DNA from: Albifimbria verrucaria
Taxonomy: Eukaryota > Ascomycota > Sordariomycetes > Hypocreales > Stachybotryaceae
Length of the DNA: 64,000 bases
Direction of reading: 5' to 3'
NCBI GenBank assembly: GCA_020081605.1
Contig: JAHREC010000018.1
Span: 1,922,001-1,986,000, forward strand
A program made the translations under genes and the position numbers. Of this stretch, positions 1 to 12,821 are shown in pieces. Position 1 is the first letter of the stretch. Every line of letters begins with the position of its first letter. The notes beneath the pieces are model-generated. The model was not told the DNA's origin and did not search any database. It saw only the letters and a list, made by a program, of their open reading frames with translations.

Positions 1-1592
1 CGGAAGCCCTTGGTCTACGGGCAGTCCGTTGTCAGGCGTGTCAGCATCGCATCCCAATGATACCAGCAGAGCGCTTGCAATGAGCCGATTGAGGAAAGTC
101 AATAAGTCTGCGAAGCCGACTGACCTAGTGATGGGATTGCCATGTGGTCAAAGCTGTTGCAAATATTTCGATATTCCTGCCCCTGTCCGGGTTGCTAACC
201 ATCAACCACATCCTCCTGATGTGGATACTGCGAACCCAGCTGTAGTAGGCTACAGGCAATGGTTTATTTCTGGGATGTAGTAGAACTCTGCCAAGGCATC
301 AGAGCATTGTTTCCATACGGATTACCTGCTCCATAACGCGAAAGGAAGATACTATTGATGAGACAGTGACATAAGCACGCCGATACCATCAGAGCACGGC
401 CCGGTACTCATTTCCAGGCTCCGTCAGCCATGAGCGACCGGCGCTGTGGGCCAGTGTCATCTTCAAACAAACCCCTTCTTGGAAAGCTCCCGGACCTATT
501 CCATGCGCATTGACAAGAAACCTGAAGCCTCTCCGGAATCCCGGTTCTAGGCCTGGAAAAGCTGGCAGCTAACACCCATACAGAGGCGCTGATTGGACAG
601 AGGAGGCGCATGGTCATGTCTGCCGCTAGGAGAAAATTTCAGATGCCCGTAGTTAGCCACGAGCCTAGAAAACTTCTAGAGTGTGCAGGGCCCCGGCCAG
701 GTGGTCTGTAGCTGGCCATGATGAGCGAGAATGACAGACCGCTCAGATGGCAAATATCCAAAGCAGGGAAGCCGGCGTGGCGTCTGAGATGCTCACGCTC
801 GTTCCAGGAACATTAATCCCAACATGGCAAAATGGCATGTCACGCGCCTCAGCATCATCGGTCTTTGACAGCTTTCAGGAATTGGATGGGGTGGCTCCAA
901 GACACGGTCCCGCTTCTTTCTTTTCTGTCAAGTTCTTCAACACGTGGCAAAGACTTCGCACAGAGGATCCACGTGAAGCCACGTTAATCACGGTATGGCA
1001 TTTAATTTCCCGAGGCGCCATTGTAAGACTTTTACAACAAGGTGTCAATTGCTCCGCCAAGAGATGTCATTGCGAGCTCACAATGCCTCTGCCGACTCGT
1101 GTTACCCCTGCCCTGGACGGTCAGCTCAAGGTTAGGTACTTCGTAACACACAACATCGTCCAGGTGAATTGGTTCTGGCCCCTTTCGCGCCCCGGGGACA
1201 TGGCAAAGTCGTAAGTTTACCCACATCCAATGTCCTACCAGGACAGAAGTCAATGCTCTTGGCAGGCCTCGACGGATGGAAGCCCCTTGGAACGTCCATA
1301 GAAGCCACAGCGAAGCCATGGGATCCTGACCCAAAGATTTCAAGGAGTCCAAACATGGGTCGAGCACCACACCTGTATCACAATATTCCCGAAGACGGGG
1401 TCCGGCAAATCTCAGACCACTGGGGTCTTGTTCAAATGAAAGGGAAGGGACGCTGCCGAAATGGTTTTCGGAGCCATGCATCCAGCGCGCTACCGTACGT
1501 ACGGGGGTGTTGCAATTACGATATCCAACAGTCGAGAGTGTGACCGTCTCCCTAGTGATAGCCGTCGTCGCGACGCGCTCTAGCTACGTATA

Positions 1593-1644
1593 AGGCTTAC
1601 CAAAATGTGCGAGTAAAAAACCGTGTGTTTTCTTCGGTAAGCCT
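1593..1644. repeat. short inverted repeat
   Basis: The 9-bp arms AGGCTTACC (1593-1601) and GGTAAGCCT (1636-1644) are perfect inverted copies around a 34-base spacer. It could form a hairpin. No terminator-like or transposon-end context is visible, so the function is unknown and chance is possible. Confidence 0.3.
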
Positions 1645-2095
1645 CCAACGAGCGCAGGATTCCACGGTGCGGAACAAACCCCGTAGTGCAGCGCCATGTT
1701 TTACTAGAGGAAGATTCACAGCGTCAACTGCCCGCTGGCTCTCCCACTGAAGGCCATGCTAGGGCCACTTGCACAAGAGCCCAGGTCGCAGGTACTTGCA
1801 AACCTGTGCCATGTTGAGGACAGTGTGGCTATAGCAAAGAAACACGGACCCAGTGTCTAGTGAGGTAGGGTGTGGGTCTAGTGCAGATCAAGCCTTGGAA
1901 GGGAAAGAATGGAAAAAGAAAAAAGGAGGGGGAAGAACTTTAGGAAAATGAACCGAAACAGGCCAGGACTTCGAAAAACACCCCATGGCCTGAGCCCCAC
2001 AGTTGCTGTCTGCCACGTGGATTGAAGAAGCCATGCGATTTCCAAACACAGGCGGGTTGATGACCCATGTGGATCAAGCCCGAAGCTTAGCCTGG

Positions 2096-2175
2096 TTCAT
2101 TCCTCGTTTTTCTCTCTCTTTTTTCTTGCTCTTTTTTTTGCTTCTTCATTTTCCCTCTCGCCTATCCCCATTCAG
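2096..2175 (+). promoter_or_regulatory. pyrimidine-rich tract, possible core promoter element
   Basis: About 80 bases on the plus strand are overwhelmingly C and T, with runs of up to eight T. Such tracts commonly lie just upstream of transcription starts in filamentous fungi, which would imply a rightward transcript. No coding frame follows, so this is only a hint of an untranslated leader or non-coding transcript. A similar tract lies at about 5840-5895. Confidence 0.25.
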
Positions 2176-5100
2176 TATTACTTCCCTCATTTCCTTATAT
2201 TCAATTTCACTCTGCCGTGCCCTGTACGTCTGTTAGCTTGCTTTTCACTCCCTGCACCCCACCTGAAGGTCAGCCTGCCTGGGCCCCTCTTGGGGGTGAG
2301 GAGGTCAAGAAGCTCTCAAGGTAATGCACTATCTAATGACCGAGCGGTTCTCACTTGTTCCCAACCCCTCTCTTTGTACCACCGCTGTGCCCAATCTTGA
2401 CCAACTCCCCAATCGTGACACTACCAGATGAACGCGCAATATTAGGGCTGGCTGTAATAAGCTAGCCGTGAGCTATTGTTTCTTCCCAAAAGCACCACCA
2501 CCAGCACTAACACCAACAGATCATCGTAGCCCTACCGTCACGGCTAAGGTTGACTCGCGCACGGCAACGGCGCTATCGAGGGAAGGCCACATGGCAAGTC
2601 ATTCACAGATTTCGCAGCAACTACCATCAGACCATCGTTATCGCCAAAGACCCATGAGTGTAGTGTCAGTGTAGCGGTCTGGCTGGGGCCAAGACAAACT
2701 GCCGCCCCTCTACATAGCACCTTACCCTTGTATATATCAATGTGTTGTTGATCATGCGATGCCGTGTGGATCGGCCTCGTGGCATGATAGCAGTGTTGCG
2801 CGCAGGGCATGGGTCTTGCCGGTTCCGACAACGGCCAACAAGACAAAGCGACCAACACTCCGTGGACTGCCATTCGTATCATGAAGTGGGTGAAATGCCA
2901 CATGGCTGGCCGGCACATCCCCGCTCCTGGAGCCGGGCGGTACGGTGTCCCCGGAAACAAACCCTGGGTGCCTCCAACAGCCTGCTGTGCTGGTAGGGTT
3001 TTACTCGGCCACCATCTGTTTCAACGGCAGCGTTGATTGGAGCACACCGCGTCGAGTGAGACTCGACTGTAGCTTGGCCCAGCAACTGTCCTTGTCTGTG
3101 ATGCAGCTCGTGAGGGAGCTGATGGGGATCATCGTTGTTTCCCGACTAGGGGTTACCTGTTGTTCGCGCTACCACCCGGAAGACTAGGCGGTTGGTCATC
3201 GTACTAGCAGCCATTCACTCGTTCGCCTGTGGCTATGCAGATGGACCCCGACTGAACATTGAGCTGCTATGAGGCCTTCTAGGGCTCTGAATCGACTTCG
3301 ACATGGCGTGCGAAGCTTAGATCTGACGGCTCGGCCGCTAAAACGATCCAGTCTCTCAGCTCATAACGCGTCAGGATCATCGGTTTGGAACGGCGGCCAC
3401 GCGAGCCTAGCACCGCTATACCTTGTTCGCCAATGGCAGCGGGGTTTTGGTGCTTGTGGTCCGCACACCGCAAGATGATGCGAAGTACAGGATACGGCAG
3501 CAGGCCACGGTGGGCTTTGGTTGATGTTTGTGGCGCTAAGTCCCTGCCTGAACAGTAGCCGTGATGCTACCGTGATATTGCATGTAGATTAATCTATCCG
3601 CCTTGGAAGAAACAAGTACCCGTGAGGGCTGGTACGGAAGAGCCAATCAAGCGGGCCTGGGCCTTAAGAGGTGTGGCAGGTCTAGCAAATGCCACGCTCT
3701 GCTTCTCGAGCGCCGTACAGTCCTGCAAGGCAAAGCACTTCTTGATTTGCCTGTTGCCTGATGATGTCGCGGGCATTGAAACGGGTTCGCAACGCTCAAG
3801 CGCTTAGCGCATATCTAAAACAGCCGGGAGAATCAGCAGCTTGGTTTGGGTCCTCCATCCAGGCTGTGGTAGGTCACGTCCCCATGCTCGCTCCAGTGAC
3901 TGTGCCCACCAGCAGCTGGGTTGTCCAGAAAGAAAGACCGACCTCCCGATCCTCCGGTCGGACGGATGCCTGGGCATCGCAGCCTCACGATGGCCGGGGA
4001 TGCCAAGGTGCAGTAGGTGGCTGCTGTTGGGGGTACAAAGGCGGTCGGGTAGAAAAGGGAGGGATGAGAATAGGCTACCAATGCAGGCTCGCTACCACAG
4101 TCAACCTGTTTCCGGAGATTGACCACCAGCACATGGCATTGCAGCAACGAATGCCACCATATGGCACAGCACATGAGCAAGTCTAAGAAATACTATGTTA
4201 GCATGGCGGGCGTTGTATGTAAGTGCAGCCGTGGTGCAGAGTGCTAGAGAGGCAATTCAGTAGGTCAGTCAGTACCTTAGGTACAGTACCCGGGCCAGCA
4301 GAGAGGTACGGGCAGTGTCCCTCTTGGCCAACGCGGCCGATTCGTACCCGAGTAGCCCCACAGGCAACGAAATCAATGTAAAGGTACAAGGCCATGTGCA
4401 ATGCCAACCACCCACGCTGTCTTCGTGCTCACAGGAGGCCAATGGCAGGCAGCAGATGCCAGACAGAGGGTGGAGCTGCAGACGATCAGAGGTAGGTTTA
4501 GTCCTGATTATGGGAGAGATTCCACAGCGCATCTGCCCTCAAGTACCTTGGCCTTGCGTCTCTGCGGTATTGTCTATATCCATATGCGTCCATGTACATG
4601 CAGTAGCGCCGTCTTTGTCATGGCACGTTCTCCCCTCCAAAAATACGCCTGCACCGCACCCAACCATGGAAGGGATGGATGAGTGGGAAAGGAGGGGCGG
4701 CGACATACTCGCAGCATCTGTGTGGTTTGTCGGCACCGCAAACGCAACGTGGTCGACGGCAACGTGGGCAGCGAACCTGCCAAGCCAGGTAAGCAGCCAG
4801 GTGGTTTTGTGGTCTCTTGGGGGCGGGAGGCGGGTAGAAACGTTGGCCCTCTACGGGCGATCCCCATGTGCTGCGTGGGTCTCGGCACATTGGTCGTGTA
4901 CTGTACGCAGCGAGGTAATTTCGCATCGTGAAGCAAAGAAGCATTCCAGCGACGGAGATGAAGTCTCCTAGCCCTGGTCTCCATGTGCTCCAACCCCGAC
5001 TTGCCCTACCTAAAAGCCGACATGACGAGGGGTGTGGGTGTGGGTAGGGACTGGTACAGTATATCGCTGCCCTTGTCCTTGCAATGCGTGCTTTGCTAGT

Positions 5101-8100
5101 CGACCAGTGATGCCTTGGCTGTGCTTGAACAACGACCCTTTTTTCCCTTTTCTCCCCACGGCGTACCCTTACCCTTGTTCTAGTGGGAGGTGAGGGGGCG
5201 TAGAAGCGTACATGGAGGGACTGCCTATAACACCAGTTAGCACATTAAGTTCGGACCCCTGATCCCTGCCAATAGCCACGAGGCGTGCAGTGATAGTCCT
5301 TTGTCAGACGAATCCCGGCACCTGTGCGAAAAGCCGTGACCATGGCACACGAGCAATGGGGGCTGCTTGGGATCTGGACCAGCATTAGTTAGGAGAAGAA
5401 AAAATCTTCATGATAGCTGCGAGGGTTTAATTGATGAGGTTTGGGTTTAGCCCACGGGGCCCTTGAAGCTTGCGTGGATGTACAAGGGAGAGGGTTTCCC
5501 TCTAAATCATGCTTGACTCGACCATCGATCTGTCGGGCCTGCATGTCGAGTCAGATCTGACTGGTCTCTGATTGGTGCCTGAGGAGCCCCAAGTAATAAA
5601 CTACCTTACCTCAGGTTACATCGCTGCGACCATCAAAGAGTACCTTCCTTCCCGGTGGCAGCTTTGGCCACTGGCACGAATGCCTAAAGTACCAAGCTCC
5701 TGTCTTGCGTTGCCTGGCTAAGGTACCTGTAGATAATTGTATCTAAATCCGTCTCTCGTTCCTGCCCTTTGGCCAATGCCGCGATAGGCAAGGCAAGTGG
5801 CCGGCCGCCTTTGACGGTATCAACAATGAACCGAAGAAGCATCACCTTTCCTTACAAATATTTCTCCTCCTTCTTTCTCTTTCCTCTCACAATTATGGCT
5901 TTTCCATGATGTACCCCAAGCTCGGGTGTGCTGCATTCTCACGTGCGTCTGCAACTCTCGCACTCTACATGCCATTTATTGAATCTGTGGTTGGAAAGCC
6001 CTGCTCGCCTGCTTCTACCTGCTATCATCGTTACATTGAAGGTTCGGTATGCCTAACCTACCGGGGTTTCCGGAGCCAGAGATCGACAGCACACGCAGGC
6101 TGTCATCAACCTCGGAACCTTGCCGTCTCACTACAACAGCAAACGGCTCGGCTCATGGACCGGCTACACAGGGTTGATTGACTCTTGGGTTGCAGCTTGC
6201 TTCCCAATCACGGTCCGGATTAGGAAGACGGGTTTTTAGGTCTTGCTTACTTGCTTGCCTACTCCCAATGAGTAAGCCGGCCTTCGTGCTCAGCGCCCGC
6301 CAGGCAAAGGGATCGGGCAATTGATCATCCACGATGCTACCATATCATCTCTGACCCGTCCCGGCACCCACACGAGGCGCCCCGGCAGGGGCATACCGGA
6401 GCGCTGCTGCAGCTCACAGCCCCCAACAGTCGTCCGTACCGCGCGATTATCCTCCTCACGATTTCCGCTCATCGGCTCGTCTTCGCCCGGAACCCCAAAT
6501 AGCCCCAATGGCGTCCCATTGCATCCTGTCAGATGGGGCGTGAATCTCGGCATGACACCACTTTTGTGCTCTGGTCCCCTCTTTGGCTTGCAGCTGCCCT
6601 CGTTTGGTTGCAACTGCGGCCCGCCAGATTAGACGCCCGTCGCCTGTTTGACTTGTCCGTTTCAACAGAGGCAAACCCACATGTCCTACAGCAGGACCCT
6701 TGTTCCCACGCTGAGTAGGCTATGCTAGTGTCGAATGATGAGGAGATGGCGGAAGCAACCCTCCTATGCGAGAAATGCTCCTACGGAGCCTTGGCTTTGT
6801 CGCCTTGCCATGATGATTGGTGAAGATGGCGCCTCCTATGCCCACCAGAAACCGTTGAGATGGCTGCATCATAGCCGCATGGCTGAAGCTACTGCACCAC
6901 GGCGAGTGGCTTGCTGCCAGCCATGCGCCAGCCAGCCTATTAGCTTTTTCCTGTCGTTCGATTGTTGTTGTTTGACGCGCCAAGGCTTGACTTGTAAAAC
7001 TGTTTTCTATGCTCTAGCCACCCTCTACCCCTCCTCTCCGCTCTTTGTGACGGTGTGTCCGACATGACGATGGATGCGTGCAAGTCGACTAACAAGCTAT
7101 GGCGCATACATGCTCAGGTGCCCACATCTAGCAATCACCTAGTGCATGCGCATGTCCGACGTACAAGCACAGTAGCATTTGAAGATCATTATACGCAAAG
7201 ATGCCCTTCCGCATCCTGGCTGGGGCATGAGATAACGAAAAGGCGGGGTGAGTTGGTGATGCATGCGAGCCGACCATGACTTGTGATTTTGGTCAGCACA
7301 AGTGCTGCAAGCCAGGGAGGAGGTGCATGCGACTATGTCGATGCACAGTCGCATCTCGCTCCCTCCCACGTGTAGACGCGGCATCTTCAATCGCCAAATT
7401 CAACCAATTTCGCAGGCTTCGTGCATGAGTGAGGGGCTTCGTCGAGCTGTGTACCTGGTACGCGGCGTTGGCGTATATTCTGTGTTGTCAATGTAAGGAT
7501 ACATGACCGGTCTACTACTACCTACTAGCTCACTATCATGACCACCAGTCCCCTCGACCGCCTCCAGTCGTCATCCATCCCAATGGGCTGCAGTTTAACG
7601 AGTCCGGGCAGGTGGACTTGACTTGACAGCTGCTTAGGCTACCAGTGTGTCATACCAAAGCTCCGGTTCGGCCACATACGCGATCATCCTTCACGCTGCT
7701 GAATCCTGCACTCGACGCCTGGGTTTACGCCCGTAAGCCTCACCTCGCAGCGTCGCAGCCACACTCCCTCCTGTCTCCAGCCTCCCATCAGACGCGGGAA
7801 GGAATATTAAAGGCCATGTGCGAGGGTTTCCGGTCTGCTTCGAGCGGCATGCCGCATCCTACCTCGGCCCTCGCGATACCCCTTTCTACGCACTGATGCG
7901 TGCGAGATCCAAGACACGATGCCGGGCGGCCCGCGCTGCAGCCATTGGCGAGAACGGCCGTGGCAGCCCATGATGTAATCGGGAGCCGTGGGGACTTCTG
8001 TCTCGTCCTTCGCCGTGTCGTGGCGGTGCGCTGCGCATTTGAGACATTGCCGCCGTTGCTACCTTATTAATATACGGATGTGAGACGCCATGGTACGGTA

Positions 8101-8407
8101 GCAACAGCATCATCCTGCCTCTACGCCACATTCATCCGGACCTGCCATATCATTGAAATCCTAATACAGTAATACATGGTCGCCCACAATACGAGACGGA
8201 GCTGACGGAGGCCACCCTGAGCTTTTCTTGCTTCTTTCACCCTGCGTCCCTATCGCGCTGACCGCTCCAGATGAACCCGACGCCATTGCCAACCTAATAT
8301 GTCACTTGTACATTGCACCGAGGTCCTATCAAAGACGCCGGGTTGCACACCAAGCCATCCCCAATCTCCTGGCCTCGGCTTCGACGAAGCCCGCGGGTTC
8401 CCGTTGT

Positions 8408-9703
8408 CTATATCGACGTTGGGGCCGCATTCTTCCGCCACCCTTACCAGTCATGTTCGCCTCGATGGACTTCCAGATGTGTTCCACCACCTCCTTATCC
8501 CTAAACCGTGACGCATCGTGGCCCTCGCCCCTCCAGCGGTCCACGCCGGAAACGAGCACGCGGTGGCCCCAGCCCTTGATGTTCTCCGGTGGCTGCTCGC
8601 CACGCCAGCCGACGTAGATGCCCATCGTGTGCCTGAAGAGTTCGTTGGGATTGCTCCACTTGTAGTTCTTGAATTGCCATGTCTGGCCGGTGGTGAAGAC
8701 GGCAACAACATGGTTCCAGTCCTCGGGCTTGAACCGCTCCGAGCCCTCGACGAGAATGAAGCGCATCGGCCGGTTGGGGTCGATGCTGGGGATGGTGCGC
8801 TGCACGTGCAGTATGCTAGCCGTAGACGCACCAACGTCAGGCGGCACAAACTTGCCGTCCTGAAGGAACGATCGTGCATTGGACATGCGGAGCAGAGAAG
8901 AGGCGGATGGCGATAGGAGGATGATGGGGTTTGGTCGCCTAGATGGGGCCTTGGGGTTGTGAGATACGACAGAGCTGCTGCCGATGCCCGCCGTCGGCTG
9001 AGATTTCTTCTGTATGAATGGTGCGGCCAGTTTTCTGACGTGCGAGAAGTCCTGTAACGCGTGTCAGTCTTGGTTCCATAATATGAGAGGGCAGCGGATG
9101 TGCCTATCCAGGAGATGTCTTACCGTGGGCTTGATGCCCTTAGGACCGTGTTTCGATCACCCATGCGCCGCTCGCCATTGTAGGCGCCTGACTGCCTAGA
9201 GTCCAAGGTTCCCTTGCCTGACCTTGCCTGCGTAGCTGAAGCTACAGCACCCGTCTTTGCTGCCGGCGCATCTCCGGCCGCCGCCGTGTCTGCATCTCCT
9301 GCCAGGGGCTTGATGTATTCACTATCTTCACCAGCGCCCTCCAACCAGGTGATCAAATCCAGGCGCTCGATGAAGCCCAGGTTTTGAACCTTGCCCTTGA
9401 ATCCACCAGCAGCTAGCTGGTCATTGAGCGTCGTCGCCGAGGCATTGTACTCAGGGATGGCAACCTCGCGGTTCAGCCAGGCAAAGTAGATACTGCGCAG
9501 GTCGACGGGCGCGTCGTTAGAGATGAACCGCGTCGGGGTCTCGAGGGAAGCGCGACGCCCTGCTCCGTGAACTGCAGGTGCGTGGCCTGAGCTAGAGGTG
9601 TCTCGGGCGCTGCTGGATCATCGGATGCGCTGGGGACGAAAGGCTTCTTGGCTGATATGGACTGGCGCAGGAGGAGGAGCGGATCCTGCTCGGCGATGGC
9701 CAT
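8408..9703 (-). CDS. cdc73: Cdc73 / parafibromin, Paf1 complex subunit
   Basis: Cdc73 is a subunit of the nuclear Paf1 complex, which travels with RNA polymerase II and supports elongation and histone modification. The protein of about 407 residues opens with the fungal Cdc73 start (DPLLLLRQSI), continues through YFAWLNREVAIPEYN and ITWLEGAGEDSEYI, and has the C-terminal Ras-like domain (VAVFTTGQTWQFKNYKW). One 72-bp intron (9052-9123) joins GIKPT to DFSHVRKLAAPF. The frame breaks three times, each explained by one lost base in a run: near 9545, near 9138 just before the intron, and near 8445, after which the protein ends APTSI-stop at 8408. Conservation on both sides of every break argues for sequencing error in a functional gene. 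The 3' end faces the gene-free left flank. Confidence 0.93.
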
Positions 9704-11068
9704 GGTGGACGACGGGCGAGCGCCGTGCTCGGTTCGCTATACAGTGTCAAAGGTGCGGAAGCTATCGTCGGTCACGGAACTCTATGTCGGGAGCGTTGTG
9801 GTTGCGAGAGACGCGCGAGTAGCTGGAGCTGTTGCACGGGTAGCTGATGAATTGGTCGTCTTTTTGGACAAGCTTCTGCTTGGAGCCGCGCTGCAGGAGC
9901 CTGACTCGGAAGGTTCAGGGTAGGTGGCTGTGCAGGTGAAACCTTTGTGGCCAATCAGCTGGCGTCTTTTGAACCTCACTTGAATTGACCAACCTCAGCC
10001 TCACAACCTCATTCACCTGTTGACAGCGCACTGTACTCGGGAATTGGCGCGGAAACGCTGTCAACTCTACCGCCTTAGTTGAAATTAGTGTATTCGAGCT
10101 GGAATTCACATCATTGGCTGGTTTACGATGAGATGAATAGGGTGGTGTATCTATCCGTATCATTGAAGATGCCGTCATGTTCCATTGTTTACTCTTTATC
10201 TATGACTTGACAATGACATATGACGATAGCTATTGAGCACTAATCTCCTCGAACGCGGTAATCTGAACGAAAGTATAATTCTCTCATGTGATATTAGACA
10301 TACCGAAAGGTCGAGCATAGACCCTGATCCGTCTGGCGTTCTTCGTTGTGGCTTACATGACACATGCGTTGATCAACTCGTAAAGATGATACCCCGAGAA
10401 TAAACACCAAAGAGCTGCCTCGGCCTCGCCGTCCATACCTTATTTATCTTTAGCTGCCGTCTCGGGGAAGTTTTACCGGCAGTCTTTAGTGGCCTATACT
10501 CGGACGCCCATGTGGCGACAGATATATCGTCGCACCTCCAGGGTAGGGTAATATAGCACCAGGTGGCAGTGGCGTCAAACCTCACCACCGTCGACCCCTT
10601 GGTGTCTCTGTGATCGTGGAGAGAACTACTAGACCAAGGGGTGTCTCATAGGTAGCGGCACTAGGTCTCTGCATGTGCCCAGTGGTCTTGTCACGGACGG
10701 ACCCGACCGATGCTTACAGCAGGATTACAAATGTTAAGCCTCGGCCTCCCAAGTCATGTAAGTCGAGATATAAGACGAAATGACGACGCGGCAATATGTA
10801 GCGCGTGTCCGGGGTCAATGATAGTCGTGCCAGCTACGCCTTGCAAGGAAAGATCGTATAGCTAGCAGAAGAAATGTATCGATTGTATTGTGTACCAGAC
10901 TGTTGCCTTCTATGTCCGTTTTAAAGCCAAGAGGCGGTATCTCGTTCCCCTAGTCATGCTCGCCAACAACAATAGCTCAACGTTTCAAAGACGCAAACCC
11001 AAATCGACGATGCTATCCCAATGGTGCCAACGCCCGAACGCCCTCCAGACCACCCTGTCTGTTTGCTT
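9704..11068. other. intergenic: CDC73 promoter and LEU5 3' flank
   Basis: No supportable gene. Small open frames at 9915-10178 and 10373-10588 have no recognisable content. The left part should hold the CDC73 promoter (leftward), and the right part the LEU5 terminator. Confidence 0.6.
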
Positions 11069-12312
11069 TTATATACCAAAGACTAGCTTCATGCGCTCGT
11101 AAGTGTAGAAACTTACGGCAGCCAAGGGGATCACCTTGACATACCCAATGGACAGCCCAACAAAAACCCGCCAACGCCCTTTTCGCGAAGGATCATCGCA
11201 GCAGTTTCTCCGATCCGCAGTCGGTGACCGTCACCCACTGCACCGCTGACCTGCATCCTTCGTCGGATCACCTCCAGGGGTAAGATGCTGTCTGAGACAC
11301 CACGCCAGCTACACCTCCAGACGTTAACTCCGCCCACGACCGCAGAGGCGCGGGCTTTCCCGGGGTGTCCCTCTTTCTTGGGGAGAGTGGTGTATTTGAC
11401 GATGGAGGGGTGCCTCAGAAGGTCACCGACCGTGTCGTGTGTCAGAAACGACATGCCGGCGTAAGGCAACATGCCGAGAAGGGTAGGGGTAAAACCACGG
11501 TAGAAGTTGACCAAGCCAGTGCGCGGAGCGACGCCTTCAATCTTCGAAACTGTCGAATTAACAGCTGAAGCGACAGCTCCTGAGCCTTTCTGCAAGGCCG
11601 CAGCATCCGACTTCTGAACAGGGTGCTCGTTGTAGATTTGACGACAAATTGAAAACAGAGACGAACGACCGGTACGTTTCGTTTCGAAAGCTAGGCGCAC
11701 ACGCATAACTTCCAGAGGATATGTGAAGAATACGGAGGTAATCCCAGCCATGCTACCGCTCAGAAGTCGTCGTAGAGGTGTCTCGTGGTTCTTTGTTGGT
11801 ATCATAAAGGCGCGGATCTGTTCGTAGGCAAGGAATTTAATGCCCGCGTAAGGAAATATTCGTAGTAGAGTCGCAGAGTGGCCACGGAAGAGACCGAGAG
11901 GGCCCTCATATCTGTATATGTGTTTCATGGCGGTGGCGACGCCCAACCAGGAGCCAGAATATTTGGCAAACTGCGGATTGCTGGCCTGGAACAATATCTT
12001 GACTCGGTCGAGTGGTGCAACAATAGTTTTCGCCTAGGAAGAAGATCAGTAAGAGACAAACCCAAATTGAGAAGGAAATCTACTCACAGCGCATCCCGCG
12101 ACACCTCCAGCGACACCAGACCTCCAAACGTAGTCCCACGAGCGGGTTTTACTATAGTTCGCCGCAGCGTTGTCGCGTTTCGCTAACAAGACGGAGCCAG
12201 CCTGGCCGCTCGAGGCGGTGGCAGCGGCGCCGCCATGCTGCAGGCGGTTCTCGCGCGCTACCTCCGTCATGGAAGCATGGTTCGTGACGGCAGTGGACAT
12301 TCCCGATCCCAC
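11069..12312 (-). CDS. leu5: Mitochondrial coenzyme A carrier, Leu5 type
   Basis: This is a mitochondrial carrier family protein of about 396 residues, most like the Leu5 group that imports coenzyme A into the matrix. It shows the three-fold carrier repeats with P-x-D/E-x-x-[KR] signatures: [31 protein letters not shown] and, after frame repair, [13 protein letters not shown]. One 54-bp intron (12034-12087) separates the N-terminal exon ([10 protein letters not shown]) from [12 protein letters not shown]. Three frame disturbances lie near the 3' end: about 11345 (two C lost or one base gained), 11277-11280 (one C lost) and the A-run at 11162-11166 (one lost). After repair the protein ends MKLVFGI-stop at 11069. 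An alternative start is Met at 12297. The gene is divergent from the MT-A70 gene, with 509 bp between start codons. Its substrate is inferred from family resemblance. Confidence 0.85.
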
Positions 12313-12821
12313 GCTGAGAGCGGGCTGGCTGAGGATAAAGGAGACCGGTTTACGGTACTACCATTCCGTGACAAGAACACAAAGAAATTGGACGAGTGAG
12401 AGGGGATCAGTGTTGGCAAATTGGGAGCGAAGCAAGAGCCTCTTGGACAAGGCTTGGTTGGTGATGTTTCGAGGGGAGAAGAATGTGGGAGAGAGTGTGG
12501 AGATTTCCCGGCTTACAACGGCAGAAACGTCATTAGTCCGAGGCTCTCCACGGTCCCCTAAATCCGAGTCGGCATGTCACGCGCCCGCTGTCCGTCGCAG
12601 GTATAGGGTAGTCGCTACTCTGCCGTGTCGAACCGAGAATTACCGAGTTATTCAACACTCTTTCGATAAAGCCTATGTATGTTACTATACCAATATCTCG
12701 TCAAATCAACAGGAGCAGCTTCAGCCGCTAAGTCCTGGTTCGGAGTGCGCCCCAGCAAGGGCAGGGCATTGAAAGTTCGTGTGACGCTGCGTCTGCCTCT
12801 GTCGGGGGTGTTGTCGGGCGA
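12313..12821. promoter_or_regulatory. shared divergent promoter region LEU5 / MT-A70 gene
   Basis: This 509-bp interval separates two divergent start codons and must hold both promoters. An open frame crossing it on the plus strand (12170-12772) overlaps the LEU5 first exon in antisense and has no recognisable content. Confidence 0.5.

Larger units (their letters stand above)
1..8407. other. 8.4 kb stretch with no supportable gene
   Basis: No open frame here is longer than about 155 codons and none shows a recognisable domain, plausible splice structure or fungal-type protein composition. Base composition is mixed and close to that of the other intergenic DNA, so I see no sign of repeat-induced mutation. 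The right end is the 3' flank of CDC73. The stretch contains pyrimidine-rich tracts near 2100-2170 and 5840-5895, of the kind that precede transcription starts in filamentous fungi, several CACGTG sites and one small inverted repeat. It could be a long regulatory region or untranslated leader of a gene to the left, or carry non-coding transcripts. Nothing in the sequence decides this. Confidence 0.6.

Noticed and set aside
747..1543. Open frames of 124-155 codons on both strands
   Set aside because: They overlap each other in several frames, have no recognisable motif or splice pattern and look like chance frames in mixed-composition DNA.
8408..9703. CDC73 as a pseudogene
   Set aside because: All three breaks are one-base run-length errors flanked by full conservation, and the same pattern affects other essential genes.
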